DNA of 64,000 bases from Scytonema hofmannii PCC 7110 (GTDB lineage Bacteria > Cyanobacteriota > Cyanobacteriia > Cyanobacteriales > Nostocaceae), in assembly GCF_000346485.2 (NCBI RefSeq), contig NZ_KQ976354.1:1489719-1553718 (forward strand), in the 5' to 3' direction. This document shows positions 8,226 to 16,173 of this stretch, piece by piece (within the stretch, counting starts at the first letter, position 1; every line of letters begins with the position of its first letter). Both the position numbers and the translations under genes were made by a program. The notes beneath the pieces were generated by a model. The model ran no database searches. It was not told the DNA's origin and saw only the letters and a program-made list of their open reading frames with translations.

Positions 8226-8442
8226 CATCATCTAGTAGTAGAAGATAGTTGAACTAGATAGAAAATTAAAAGGGACAAGGTTTAGAGATTTTTTCAATTA
8301 AATATAAACATTCTTGAGAGATACTTGCTCATCTCTTGTGGGTTCATTTATACAAATTTCTCTCATTTTTGTTCTCGTAAATAAAACGAGAACAGTTTCT
8401 TCGGAATTTTAGGCTTCACTTTCCCTTAACCGAGCAGTATTG

Positions 8443-8452
8443 AGATCGATTC
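8443..8452. repeat. 10-bp target-site duplication, right copy
   Basis: AGATCGATTC, identical to 6239-6248, directly after the right IS end. The protease reading frame resumes through it. Confidence 0.95.
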
Positions 8453-9200
8453 TGCATCGTTAATTGAAGCAATAGGTTATTCCAATGCACGCGGTGCAGA
8501 TGTGATTAATATGAGTTTGGGTGGTTTGCTTCCAGATGAAGGATTAACCGAGCAAATTTTTGATGTACTGGATAATAATCCCAAAATAGTCATTATCGCT
8601 TCTGCGGGTAACAACAACTTAGATGGTGTTAGTTTCCCAGCAGCAATACCTGGTGTTGTGTCAGTAGGGGCAACAAATATTATGGGCAATCGCACCATGT
8701 ACAGTAGCTACGGTGGTGGATTGGAAGTTGTCGCCCCTGGTGGAGAGTTAGCAACTTCTCCTAGTGGTGGAATTCTCACTACTGGAGGCACTTTCCTAGA
8801 AGGTTTTTGGAAAGGAATTAATCTGCCTGATTATGCATGGGGTGTGGCATTAGACCCGATGGGCAAATACGTACAAGTTCAGGGAACCTCCTTCTCAGCT
8901 CCGATTGTATCAGGTGTAGTAGCTCTGATGAAAGGAAAAGACCCACAACGGCGATTAAATCGAGATAGTTTTGTCAAAATTCTTAAATCCACTGCAGGTT
9001 ACAGCGGGTTAACGCTGAGTAAGGCAGATATTAATCGTTACCGCTTACAAGCAGAGACTGGGTTTGGTGCAGCTGCCGATTTTCCCTTTGTCCGTCCTTC
9101 TGGTGTGTTTATTAAAACAAAACCTGTGTCGCCAGAGCAGTATTATTTTGGTAGTGGTTTGATCGACGCTGAGGCTGCTCTAGAGAAAGTGAAACCGTAA
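8453..9200 (+). pseudogene. Subtilisin-like S8 protease gene, 3' part
   Basis: This is the remainder of the split subtilase. It opens with the rest of codon 463 and reads ASLIEAIGYSNARGADVINM. The oxyanion-hole Asn lies in IIASAGNNN, and the catalytic Ser in GTSFSAP (8889-8891) is residue 609 of the rebuilt 711-residue protein. Alone it has no natural start; an internal ATG at 8511 could make only an inactive fragment. No frameshifts or stops have accumulated, so excision of the IS would give a working gene. The next element downstream is a terminator-like hairpin. Confidence 0.92.
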
Positions 9201-9376
9201 TCAAATTATTTCATCATTGTGGATGTAGGGAAACCCAAGTCGTTCAATTCCCCTTTCTTGAGTAATACCGCAATGTTGTTTCTGGGAGTTGAAATAGTCG
9301 TAGCAATACAAACGTACTTATTTATTGATTTATTTCCAATTCAAAAATAAGGTGCATTTTACTCATTTATATAAAG

Positions 9377-9416
9377 TCGTTTGTGTAACATCTTCACAAA
9401 CGATTCTGTTTTTTCT
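9377..9416 (+). terminator. Rho-independent terminator-like hairpin
   Basis: TCGTTTGTG (9377-9385) pairs perfectly with CACAAACGA (9395-9403) around a 9-nt loop and is followed by TTCTGTTTTTTCT. It is 177 nt past the protease stop and fits plus-strand termination. The rest of 9201-9687 is AT-rich. At about 9541-9619 a short frame (VAVEANSWSQRVLEMSG...) may be a gene remnant that I cannot assign. Confidence 0.6.
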
Positions 9417-9687
9417 AAACTTAGTTAATTGTCAGTAAACTATTTTTATGTGTTGTCAATATATTTGCTGTTAAAGTTGGTTATATTGTAGTACAAGAGA
9501 AATTAAAGATTTTCATTGTTTAACATTGTTCTTAATCAAGTGGCTGTTGAAGCTAACTCTTGGTCGCAACGGGTTTTGGAGATGTCGGGCTTGTTGAATG
9601 AGCCTGCTGCATCTTAGATGGTCTTTGGGGTGGTGCATACCCTGCTATTTGGGAGCATTTGACAGTTGCGGTTTTCAAGTTCCCAAC

Positions 9688-11832
9688 TTAAGGTGTTAAA
9701 AATTCTAAATGCTGTCCTGGTTGAGAATGCAATTCTTCGGGACTGCCTTGTATTTTGACTTGCCCTTTCTCTAAGAGTACTATAAAATCTGCTCGCCCAA
9801 TAACTCTGGGGCGGTGGCTGATAAGAATTGTCGTCTTACCTTGTCGATCGTATAAAATTTTATCTAAAACTTCTGCTTCTAATATGGGATCTAGCGCACT
9901 CGTTGATTCATCTAAAATAAGTACGGATGGGTTGGCAACAAGCGCTCTAGCTATGGCTAATCTCTGCTTTTGCCCTCCGGAGAGATTAACACCAAATTCT
10001 CCTAATATAGTTTGATAGTTATCTGGTAGTTCTTTAATAAATTCGTCGGCTCCAGCAATTTGGCAAGCTTTAACGACTTGTTCAAAAGATGCATTGGGGT
10101 AGCTGAACCGAAAATTATCTAGGATAGAACGGCTCCAGAAATGAGTTTCTTGGGGAACTAATATCACTTGCTGTCGCCTGCATTCTAAAGATAAATCTTT
10201 CTGGTTGTAAATTCCATAGCAAATATTACCAGATTTGAGAGGATATAACCCAGCAATGAGTTTAGCTAATGTGCTTTTGCCACAGCCCGATCTTCCAATT
10301 AATGTAGTAACTTTACCTCCAGGAATTGTTAAGGAAAAATTTTCTAATAATTCGACTCTCCCAATATGATGAAAATGTATTTTCGTACAGATAATTTCTG
10401 TATCGCTAGGAATGTCTGCCCAAGGCTTGCGTTGTTCGTTTTGGTCTTCAGGAGTCGTGTCTATAACTTCTGTAATGCGTTGAGCAGCTGTTTGTACGCG
10501 AGTGAATTCTTCTATAATATCAATCAAGGTATCGATTAATATTGTCACGTTAATACTCATGCTGTTAAATGCCAAAAGCTGACCAATGCTTAATTCCTGC
10601 GCGATCGCTAAATTGCTACCCACCCAAAGTATAGCGATACTACCTACTCCAGAAATTAAATTAGAAAACACATTATTAGTAATTGCAATTTGAATTGTCC
10701 TAAAATTAAGATTAGCGAGACTACCAAAACGGTATTGGATTTCTTCCCAAGCCTGAGGTGCTGCATTGGCAGTTTTGAGGGTAAGTACGCCTTTAAAACT
10801 TTCTATTAATACCCCTTGATTTTCTGATTTTGTAACAATTATGTCACGAATTTGACGTTGTAACTTTGGTAAATGAATTAATGTCGTTGAAGTCATTAAC
10901 AGAGCAATTGCTATAGCTAAAAAAAATAATTTTGAACTATAAAAATACATAAAGCCCAAGGATATCAACGCAACAAACAGTTGACTGGGAAGGTGGAGAA
11001 TAACTTGAGAAGCTAACTGATTAATTTCTTCAATATCTCTAAGCCGACTAACAATTTCGCCACTCCGACGGGTTTCATAGTAAGTTAGGGGAAGGCGCAA
11101 AATTTGTCTGCCAAAATCCAAGATCAATCCTAATTCCAAACGTTGGGCAAATTGGGCAATTAGGTTAGTTTGTACCAGCTTTAAGGTACTACTAAAGATA
11201 TTCATGACTGCGGCACTAATAGCCACACTCGTTAGAAGATGCGTATCATTCTGTACTAATACATCATCAGTCAGGATTTGAATGAGAAAAGGATTTGCAA
11301 GGGCAAGAAGCCCAATCACTAAGTTAATGACAATTGCCTCAGTCAAAATATTGCGATAGGGCAAAATTCGTGTTAATAATCTCTTGAAGCCATCAATTTT
11401 ATCTGACTCTTGTTGATAAAAGCGGATTTCATCCGGTACGAGTAACAGCATGATGCGATTTGCCCAAGCTGTTGTTAATTCATCATGACTAATGTAGCGA
11501 ATCCCTACGCCTGGGTCAGCAATAATATATTTTTTTTTCTTTTGCCCATACAAAACAACCCAGTGATAACCTTTCCAGTGGACGATCGCAGGTAAAGGGA
11601 CTTCACTGAGTTTATCAATCAATTGAGGCGCTGCTCTGACTTGTCGGGCATTAAAACCAAGGCTTTCTGCGCCACGTCTTAAACCCACAAGCGTCGTACC
11701 TAGTTGTCCGGTACCAACAACTTCCCGAATGCGGCTTATTGCAAAGGTGCGCCCGTAATGTTTGGCAATTGTGGCAATGCAAGCAGCACCACAATCTTCT
11801 TCACCGTGTTGCAAGACTATTTGGTATCTCAT
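9688..11832 (-). CDS. Peptidase-containing ABC exporter (C39 PCAT) for a double-glycine peptide
   Basis: A 714-residue inner-membrane exporter that cuts the leader from a precursor peptide and pumps out the core. An N-terminal C39 peptidase has catalytic Cys14 (EEDCGAAC), His90 (GYHWVV) and Asp106 (ADPG). Six predicted membrane helices (about 165-420) form the ABC domain. The ATPase has Walker A GRSGCGKST (about 512-520), signature LSGGQ and Walker B VLILDEST. All motifs are intact. The GG-leader peptide gene lies 146 nt upstream on the same strand, and the HlyD adaptor gene is divergent beyond it. This gives a compact bacteriocin-type export cluster. Confidence 0.93.
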   Translation of the reverse strand: MRYQIVLQHGEEDCGAACIATIAKHYGRTFAISRIREVVGTGQLGTTLVGLRRGAESLGFNARQVRAAPQLIDKLSEVPLPAIVHWKGYHWVVLYGQKKKKYIIADPGVGIRYISHDELTTAWANRIMLLLVPDEIRFYQQESDKIDGFKRLLTRILPYRNILTEAIVINLVIGLLALANPFLIQILTDDVLVQNDTHLLTSVAISAAVMNIFSSTLKLVQTNLIAQFAQRLELGLILDFGRQILRLPLTYYETRRSGEIVSRLRDIEEINQLASQVILHLPSQLFVALISLGFMYFYSSKLFFLAIAIALLMTSTTLIHLPKLQRQIRDIIVTKSENQGVLIESFKGVLTLKTANAAPQAWEEIQYRFGSLANLNFRTIQIAITNNVFSNLISGVGSIAILWVGSNLAIAQELSIGQLLAFNSMSINVTILIDTLIDIIEEFTRVQTAAQRITEVIDTTPEDQNEQRKPWADIPSDTEIICTKIHFHHIGRVELLENFSLTIPGGKVTTLIGRSGCGKSTLAKLIAGLYPLKSGNICYGIYNQKDLSLECRRQQVILVPQETHFWSRSILDNFRFSYPNASFEQVVKACQIAGADEFIKELPDNYQTILGEFGVNLSGGQKQRLAIARALVANPSVLILDESTSALDPILEAEVLDKILYDRQGKTTILISHRPRVIGRADFIVLLEKGQVKIQGSPEELHSQPGQHLEFLTP

Positions 11833-11978
11833 TTAGTAGTTGCGGTTAGTCAAGGCATAGTGTTTTCAACTTGATTAGTATTCCCACTTTTAGCTTTTGT
11901 TGCTCAAAGCAGCGCTTCATCTAATCAAAGTTTTTTATGCCGCGACTGTACCGTAAATGATACATCCACTAGAAAGCG

Positions 11979-12137
11979 TTAACGAGCATAAGAACCGGAT
12001 GCAGATGAACCACGCCTTGCACGTTTGTCACTATTGCCACCAACTATATTTGAACTCTGAGCATCGGTTAGTTCTTCAGTGAGTTCTAGTTCTTGCTCCT
12101 GAGTTGTTAGAACATTCAACAACTTGTTTTTTTGCAT
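11979..12137 (-). CDS. Double-glycine leader peptide (bacteriocin/signal precursor)
   Basis: A 52-residue precursor with an acidic leader (ELELTEELTDAQSSNIVGG) ending in the Gly-Gly cut by C39 peptidases, and an 18-residue basic core NSDKRARRGSSASGSYAR. The core has no Cys, so a lantibiotic is unlikely. Its net charge is strongly positive. The start at 12137 is supported by AGGAAG 8 nt upstream. A second in-frame ATG at 12182, with AAGGA 7 nt upstream, would give 67 residues. It lies between the C39 exporter and HlyD genes, which are presumably its secretion machinery. Whether it is antimicrobial or a cell-cell signal cannot be told from sequence. Confidence 0.82.
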   Translation of the reverse strand: MQKNKLLNVLTTQEQELELTEELTDAQSSNIVGGNSDKRARRGSSASGSYAR

Positions 12138-12385
12138 GCATAATTCTTCCTGGTTATGCCGCTTGTGTTTTTTAAAGAACATATTTGAGTCCTTATATGA
12201 GGATAAACAAAAAGTCAAAAAATGCGAATTTATAAGTCTTATAACTTCATTCTCTTCATGAAGCATATTTGCTTATGTCATCGTCTGTGTAAATTCTAAT
12301 TCAAGAATCTCTGTTCAACAAGCTCCAAAAAAACACTTAATCAAAAGTTTAATTTAGAACACGTTTTTAAGAAAAATCCACTACA

Positions 12386-13924
12386 ATGGCAGAGCTAGAT
12401 TCTTCATACAACCAACCCTCAATGCTTGATGCAGATTCACCATCCGATACCAAAAACAGAGGTTTGCCGAATCCAGACTTTCTCCACTCTGCCACGCCAG
12501 AGGAATTTTTGCCTCCTATTAGCCGCTGGTGCTCTATTGGTGGCATTGTTCTCCTTGCGATCTTTGGTGTTACGGTGATACTTGCGAGTCTAGTAAAATA
12601 TCAAGTTACAATTAAAACTCCGGCTATTATTCGTCCTAATGGGGAATTGCGTTTAGTGCAAGCTGCAACAGAAGGCACGATTAAAAGTATTGCAGTACAA
12701 GCAAATCAGGTTATCAAAAAAGGTGATATCATTGCCACAATGAACGATGACCGTTTGCAAACTAAAAAAAACCAACTGCTAACCAATATTGAGCAAGCTA
12801 CACTACAACTGACTCAACTGAATGCTCAAATTCAAGCATTAGATGGGCAGAGAGCAGCAGAAGGCAAACGGACTCACCGCGCCATTGCCATAACTCAAGC
12901 CGAATTCAACCGCAGCCAATATGATGCCCAACAAAAGAAAGCGATCGCATCCGCTCAATTACAAGAAGCCCAAGCCAATTTAAAACAAACCCAAGTAGAA
13001 TTACGTAAAACTCAGCTGGCTTTGAAATCAGCCCAAGCTAATTTAAAGTCCAGTGAGATTTTGTTAAAAGCAGCCAAAGCACGGCGAGATAGATATCAAC
13101 CTTTAGCAAAAACTGGCTCAATTTCTGTAGATCAATTTCAAGAAGCACAACTTGCTGTACAACAGCAAGAACAACTCTTTATATTACAAACAGCCAGTTT
13201 TGAAGAACATCAAGAAGCTATTAAGCAGCAACAACAGGTAGTAAAAGCAGCAGAAGCAAGACTGGAAGCAGCATTTGCAAGTCTCGACTCCAATGATGCA
13301 CATCTCACCATCTCTAAAGCGAAAATTGCGGAAGAAACCGCCGCAGTTAAAGTGACCCAAGCTAAATTAAATCAAGAGCGCGAACAACTGATCCAACAAA
13401 GAGTAGAAACTCAAAAACAGTTAAACCGCGAGAAAGAAGAACTTCAACAAGTGGAAGATGATATTAAAGCTACGGTTCTTCGGGCTACTGCATCTGGTGT
13501 AATTCAACAGCTTAAACTGCGTAATACCTCACAAGTTTTACGCCTTGGTGATGTGGTCGCTGAAATAGCACCATTAGATTCTCCATTAGTCATCAAAGCA
13601 CTGGTATCTTCTTCTCATATTCGCAAAGTGAAAAAGGGTCAAATGGTGCAAGTGCGAGTTTTTGGTTGTCCTTATACCGATTATGGAACTCTCAAAGCTC
13701 AAGTGAGTTCTATTTCTCCAGATTCAGTCACGTCTAACAACACCATAACTGAAACAAGTGCCGTTTATGAGGTATCCATCCAACCAGAAAGCTTAGAACT
13801 CAAGCTAGGCGATCGCAAATGTATCATTCAATCAGGTATGGAAGCCAGAGCCGATCTTATTTCTTCTTCAGAAACAGTGCTCCAGTTTCTGTTAAGAAAA
13901 GCCAGACTGCTAACAGATTTGTAA
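12386..13924 (+). CDS. HlyD-family membrane-fusion protein of the peptide exporter
   Basis: A 512-residue periplasmic adaptor. A cytosolic N-terminus (1-48) leads to one membrane helix (about 49-70, GIVLLAIFGVTVILASLV). A lipoyl/barrel-sandwich half follows (about 75-115, with the segment ATEGTIKSIAVQANQVIKKGD), then a long Gln/Ala/Lys-rich coiled coil (about 120-370). The second lipoyl half (TASGVIQQLKLRN) and the beta-barrel end complete it. This is the HlyD/LcnD layout that links an inner-membrane ABC exporter to an outer-membrane duct. It is divergent from the GG-peptide gene and probably shares the intervening promoter region. A 54-nt copy of its 3' region lies at 15680-15733. Confidence 0.9.
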   Translation: MAELDSSYNQPSMLDADSPSDTKNRGLPNPDFLHSATPEEFLPPISRWCSIGGIVLLAIFGVTVILASLVKYQVTIKTPAIIRPNGELRLVQAATEGTIKSIAVQANQVIKKGDIIATMNDDRLQTKKNQLLTNIEQATLQLTQLNAQIQALDGQRAAEGKRTHRAIAITQAEFNRSQYDAQQKKAIASAQLQEAQANLKQTQVELRKTQLALKSAQANLKSSEILLKAAKARRDRYQPLAKTGSISVDQFQEAQLAVQQQEQLFILQTASFEEHQEAIKQQQQVVKAAEARLEAAFASLDSNDAHLTISKAKIAEETAAVKVTQAKLNQEREQLIQQRVETQKQLNREKEELQQVEDDIKATVLRATASGVIQQLKLRNTSQVLRLGDVVAEIAPLDSPLVIKALVSSSHIRKVKKGQMVQVRVFGCPYTDYGTLKAQVSSISPDSVTSNNTITETSAVYEVSIQPESLELKLGDRKCIIQSGMEARADLISSSETVLQFLLRKARLLTDL

Positions 13925-13925
13925 A

Positions 13926-13948
13926 TTATAAAAAATCCGATTTTATAA
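13926..13948 (+). terminator. AT-rich hairpin after the HlyD gene
   Basis: TTATAAAA (13926-13933) pairs with TTTTATAA (13941-13948) around a 7-nt loop, directly behind the stop codon. The stem is weak and AT-only, so its action as a terminator is uncertain. Confidence 0.35.
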
Positions 13949-14047
13949 ATCCTTTTAGATAAGGACGGGCTTTGACGCCCATCCCACAAGATGGAATAAT
14001 TGATTTTTTGTATTTCTCTAATAAAATAGACATCTGGTGGAAAAGAC

Positions 14048-14075
14048 GTAGGGGCGCAAGGCCTTGCGCCCCTAC
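14048..14075. repeat. 28-bp perfect palindrome
   Basis: GTAGGGGCGCAAGG is followed immediately by its exact complement with no loop. Palindromes of this GTAGGGGCGCA type are dispersed repeats in Nostocales. It lies in the 236-nt gap before the UPF0175 gene, together with a weaker GGACGGGC/GCCCATCC pairing near 13961-13982. Confidence 0.75.
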
Positions 14076-14160
14076 CAAGACTTTAAATTGATCGGTGCAA
14101 TTGCCACCATACCTCAGTAACAGATATACTACTAGAGTCACAACTCTCTTGCTTTTTCCC

Positions 14161-14406
14161 ATGAGTCTCATCATTTCTAATGAACTGGTTCAGGCTTCTG
14201 GACTTCCCGAATCAGAACTTTTACAGGAATTAGTGCTGTTGCTGTTTCAGGGTGAGAAAATTACGCTGGGTAGTGCCAGTCATTTTTTGGGGATGACCCA
14301 ACTAGAATTTCAGGCTCTTCTGGCAAAGAAGAATCTTTGTATTCACTATGATGTGGATGAACTACATGAGGATGTGAAGAATTTGCAGGAATTGGGGTTG
14401 TTGTGA
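14161..14406 (+). CDS. UPF0175 family antitoxin-like protein
   Basis: An 81-residue small protein of the UPF0175 family, widespread in cyanobacteria and normally paired with a DUF3368 PIN-like toxin, as here. The helix-turn-helix-like part is seen in LLFQGEKITLGSASHFLGMTQLEFQALLAKKN, and the C-terminal YDVDELHEDVKNLQELGL is the typical toxin-contact tail. ATG 14161 was chosen because the family begins there; 14095 is also in frame. It overlaps the next gene by 4 nt. The antitoxin appears intact although its partner is broken. Confidence 0.8.
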   Translation: MSLIISNELVQASGLPESELLQELVLLLFQGEKITLGSASHFLGMTQLEFQALLAKKNLCIHYDVDELHEDVKNLQELGLL

Positions 14407-14780
14407 TTATCGTTAGTGATACTTCACCGATCGCTAATTTGATTGTGGTTGGTCATGTTGATTTGCTCCCTCAACTATTTGGAGCAATTGTGATTCCAGA
14501 TGTGGTTTATCTTGAACTCCTTGCAAATGGTAAAAATCACCCTGTAACCCAGACTGTGATGACGGTTGATTGGTTGAAGGTTCGCTCGGTGAGCGATCGA
14601 GCCCAGGTGACGATATTAGAACGTGAACGTAGGCTTGATCCAGGTGAGGCAAATGCCATTGTGTTGGCCATTGAGTTGCAGGCAACCCAACTACTGATTG
14701 ATGAACGTTTGGGACGGACAGTTATATATAGGACTAGTACTACACGACGAAAGTTTTTCGACAGTTTTGGATACCTGTAG
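14403..14780 (+). pseudogene. DUF3368 PIN-like toxin, truncated by a miniature element
   Basis: It starts with GTG overlapping the antitoxin stop. The first about 107 residues match the DUF3368/PIN family: the acidic first motif VSDTSPIANL, the mid motif DPGEANAIVLA, and LLIDERLGR, which is normally followed by about 40 more residues. Instead the frame runs into a repeat-derived tail (VIYRTSTTRRKFFDSFGYL) and stops. The missing C-terminus includes the last acidic region of the fold, so RNase activity is probably lost. The break coincides with the left end of the element at about 14733. Confidence 0.75.
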
Positions 14781-14841
14781 AGGCGTTATATGTAACATCT
14801 CTACTGATGGATTATTTATGTCGCGTTGTACTAGTATTTTA
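14733..14841. mobile_element. Small inverted-repeat element between two truncated genes
   Basis: Imperfect terminal repeats ACTAGTACTACACGAC (left) and the complement of GTCGCGTTGTACTAGT (right) match at 14 of 16 positions. Inside, 14777-14804 is an imperfect 28-bp palindrome running from GTAGAGGCGTTA to TAACATCTCTAC, a well-known repeat type in Nostoc-like genomes. It separates the cut-off toxin from the cut-off amidohydrolase. Confidence 0.55.
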
Positions 14842-14856
14842 TTTAAGCATTTTAGC

Positions 14857-15415
14857 CCATGCTTGTGGTGCGCTACCCAGTGACATTGAGATTTTGTCAA
14901 AATATCCGGTTGGCATTGCCCATGCACCTAAAACTTATTTCAAGCTGGCAATGGACATACCACCCATAACAGAATTTCGCCTTGCACGTATCAACGTGGG
15001 TTTAGCTACAGACGGAGCCGCCAGTAATAATACCTTAGATATTTGGGAATTATTGCGCTTACTGGCTTTGAGCCAAAAATCTCGCCAGGGGATTCCCCAG
15101 GTTTTACCTGTTCCAGAAGCCCTTTACATTGCCACACGTGAAAGCGCTCGTGTTTTTGGAATGGGGGAGCAAATAGGAATACTTGCACCCGGATATTTGG
15201 CAGACTTGATTTTGATTGACCTCACTGGTGTGCATCATCAGCCAAACCACAATATTCCCGCCAACTTGGTCTACAGTATGCACTCAAGGGACGTGAATAC
15301 TGTGATTGTTGATGGCAAAATTATTATGCGTGAGCGTCAAATTTTGACAGTAGATAAAACTGAAGTAATTAGTCAGGTTCAGGCAATTGTCAAAAGATTC
15401 ACTCAAATACCTTAA
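14857..15415 (+). pseudogene. Amidohydrolase (MtaD/chlorohydrolase-like), 5'-truncated
   Basis: About 185 residues of the C-terminal half of a metal-dependent amidohydrolase of the 5-methylthioadenosine/S-adenosylhomocysteine deaminase type. Recognisable pieces are VGIAHAPKTYFKLAM, the metal-site region VGLATDGAASNN, PEALYIATRESARVFGM and the end-strand GYLADLILIDL followed by VNTVIVDGKIIM. The N-terminal half with the HxH metal ligands is missing, so the product cannot be active. An ATG at 14818 keeps the frame open upstream, but that sequence belongs to the miniature element. Confidence 0.8.
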
Positions 15416-15425
15416 TTTTCAACTT

Positions 15426-15580
15426 TCAAAGCGGCTCTTGCTCGGAAAAATAACTTTCACCCCCAAGATAGCGATCGTACTCCTTGCCTAGTCTAAACTC
15501 AAATACTCCTGCCCGTTCGCCTCAGGGAGATCCAAATAAAAAAATGCCCAACCTTCAATAGTTAGTTGGTGTACTAGTTG
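15426..15580 (-). pseudogene. Degenerate coding remnant, unknown family
   Basis: On the minus strand, about 15580 down to 15490 reads QLVHQLTIEGWAFFYLDLP and onward. After a frame change it continues as LGKEYDRYLGGESYFSEQEP to a TGA at 15426. The composition is protein-like in both halves, suggesting one gene with a frameshift. I cannot name the family. Confidence 0.3.
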
Positions 15581-15592
15581 GCGCGTGGAGGT

Positions 15593-15617
15593 CGTCCCAG
15601 CCTGAAAGGCTGGGACG
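15593..15617. repeat. Strong hairpin
   Basis: CGTCCCAGCCT (15593-15603) pairs perfectly with 15607-15617 around GAA. There is no T-run after it, so it is more likely a dispersed repeat than a terminator. Confidence 0.6.
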
Positions 15618-15679
15618 GTGTGTAGCTTGTTAACTCAGTACTGCTGAGTCATTTTGTCATGAGTTAGTCTAAACTCCAG

Positions 15680-15884
15680 TTATGAGGTATCCATCCAACC
15701 AGAAAGCTTAGAACTCAAGCTAAGCGATCGCAAGTCAGAAACCAAGACAGAAGACAAAGGTCGTACCGTGACTGAATTTCACTATGGTAAATTCCACCGT
15801 GTGATTCCTTTGGCATCTCGCGTTCAAAATACCAATATGACTGCTGAATACAAAGATGGTATTCTGAACTTAACATCAAAGTGA
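15680..15884 (+). pseudogene. Chimeric fossil: HlyD fragment fused in frame to Hsp20 C-terminus
   Basis: 15680-15733 matches 13765-13818 of the HlyD gene at 53 of 54 positions (YEVSIQPESLELKL...). It then runs in frame into the C-terminal half of a small heat-shock protein: SETKTEDKGRTVTEFHYG, FHRVIPLASRVQNT and AEYKDGILNLTSK before TGA. In Hsp20 genes the join point normally reads ERKSETK, so the short shared GCAAG at the junction may have guided recombination. There is no start codon or ribosome site. The rest of the gap 15416-15888 holds the minus-strand remnant and hairpin listed separately. Confidence 0.8.
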
Positions 15885-15888
15885 CCCT

Positions 15889-16173
15889 TTAGACCAAATC
15901 TCCGAGCCTCCGCGCACCGTGAACGATGCGTTCGATGCGAACGGTGCGTTCCTGCACACGAAAGAGAATGAGGTAGTTTCTATGAACGGTCATTTGAAGC
16001 CCTGGGGCAAGGTCTTCCCGTCTTGGAAAAGCGTTCGGCATCTGCGCGATCCGATAACAGTGCGCTTCGATCTCCGCCAAGAACGAAAGTGCTCTCTCGG
16101 GGTTATCGCGTGCGATGTAATCCCCTATCTCTTCAAGGTCGAGTGCTGCTTGAGGTGAAAAGGAAAGCTGCAT
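15889..16173 (-). CDS. ParE/RelE-family toxin
   Basis: A 94-residue type II toxin. SFSPQAALDLEEIGDYIARDNPERAL is the N-terminal helix pair of ParE proteins, and the C-terminal strands NYLILFRVQERTVRIERIVHGARR complete the RelE fold. ParE members poison gyrase, whereas RelE members cut mRNA; the sequence favours ParE. The ATG at 16173 overlaps the antitoxin stop in TGATG; a GTG codon just before it is possible. Base composition is visibly more G+C-rich than the surroundings, pointing to horizontal gain. Confidence 0.88.
   Translation of the reverse strand: MQLSFSPQAALDLEEIGDYIARDNPERALSFLAEIEAHCYRIAQMPNAFPRREDLAPGLQMTVHRNYLILFRVQERTVRIERIVHGARRLGDLV

Larger units (their letters stand above)
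6249..8442. mobile_element. Complete IS4-family insertion sequence (2,194 bp)
   Basis: The boundaries are set by 23-bp identical terminal inverted repeats starting CAATACTGCTCGGTTAAG (6249-6271 and the complement of 8420-8442) and a perfect 10-bp target duplication. It carries a full-length DDE transposase on the plus strand and a separate gene on the minus strand. It is longer than a minimal IS4 element (about 1.4-1.6 kb) because of that passenger gene. The intact ends, duplication and transposase suggest a recent insertion. Confidence 0.95.

Noticed and set aside
11979-12137. Relation of the peptide to the heterocyst inhibitor PatS
   Set aside because: The core has RRGSSASG but not the RGSGR/RGTGR pentapeptide, and PatS lacks a GG leader of this kind.
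14691-15188. Minus-strand frames opposite the truncated toxin and amidohydrolase
   Set aside because: Shadows of clearly recognisable plus-strand coding sequence.
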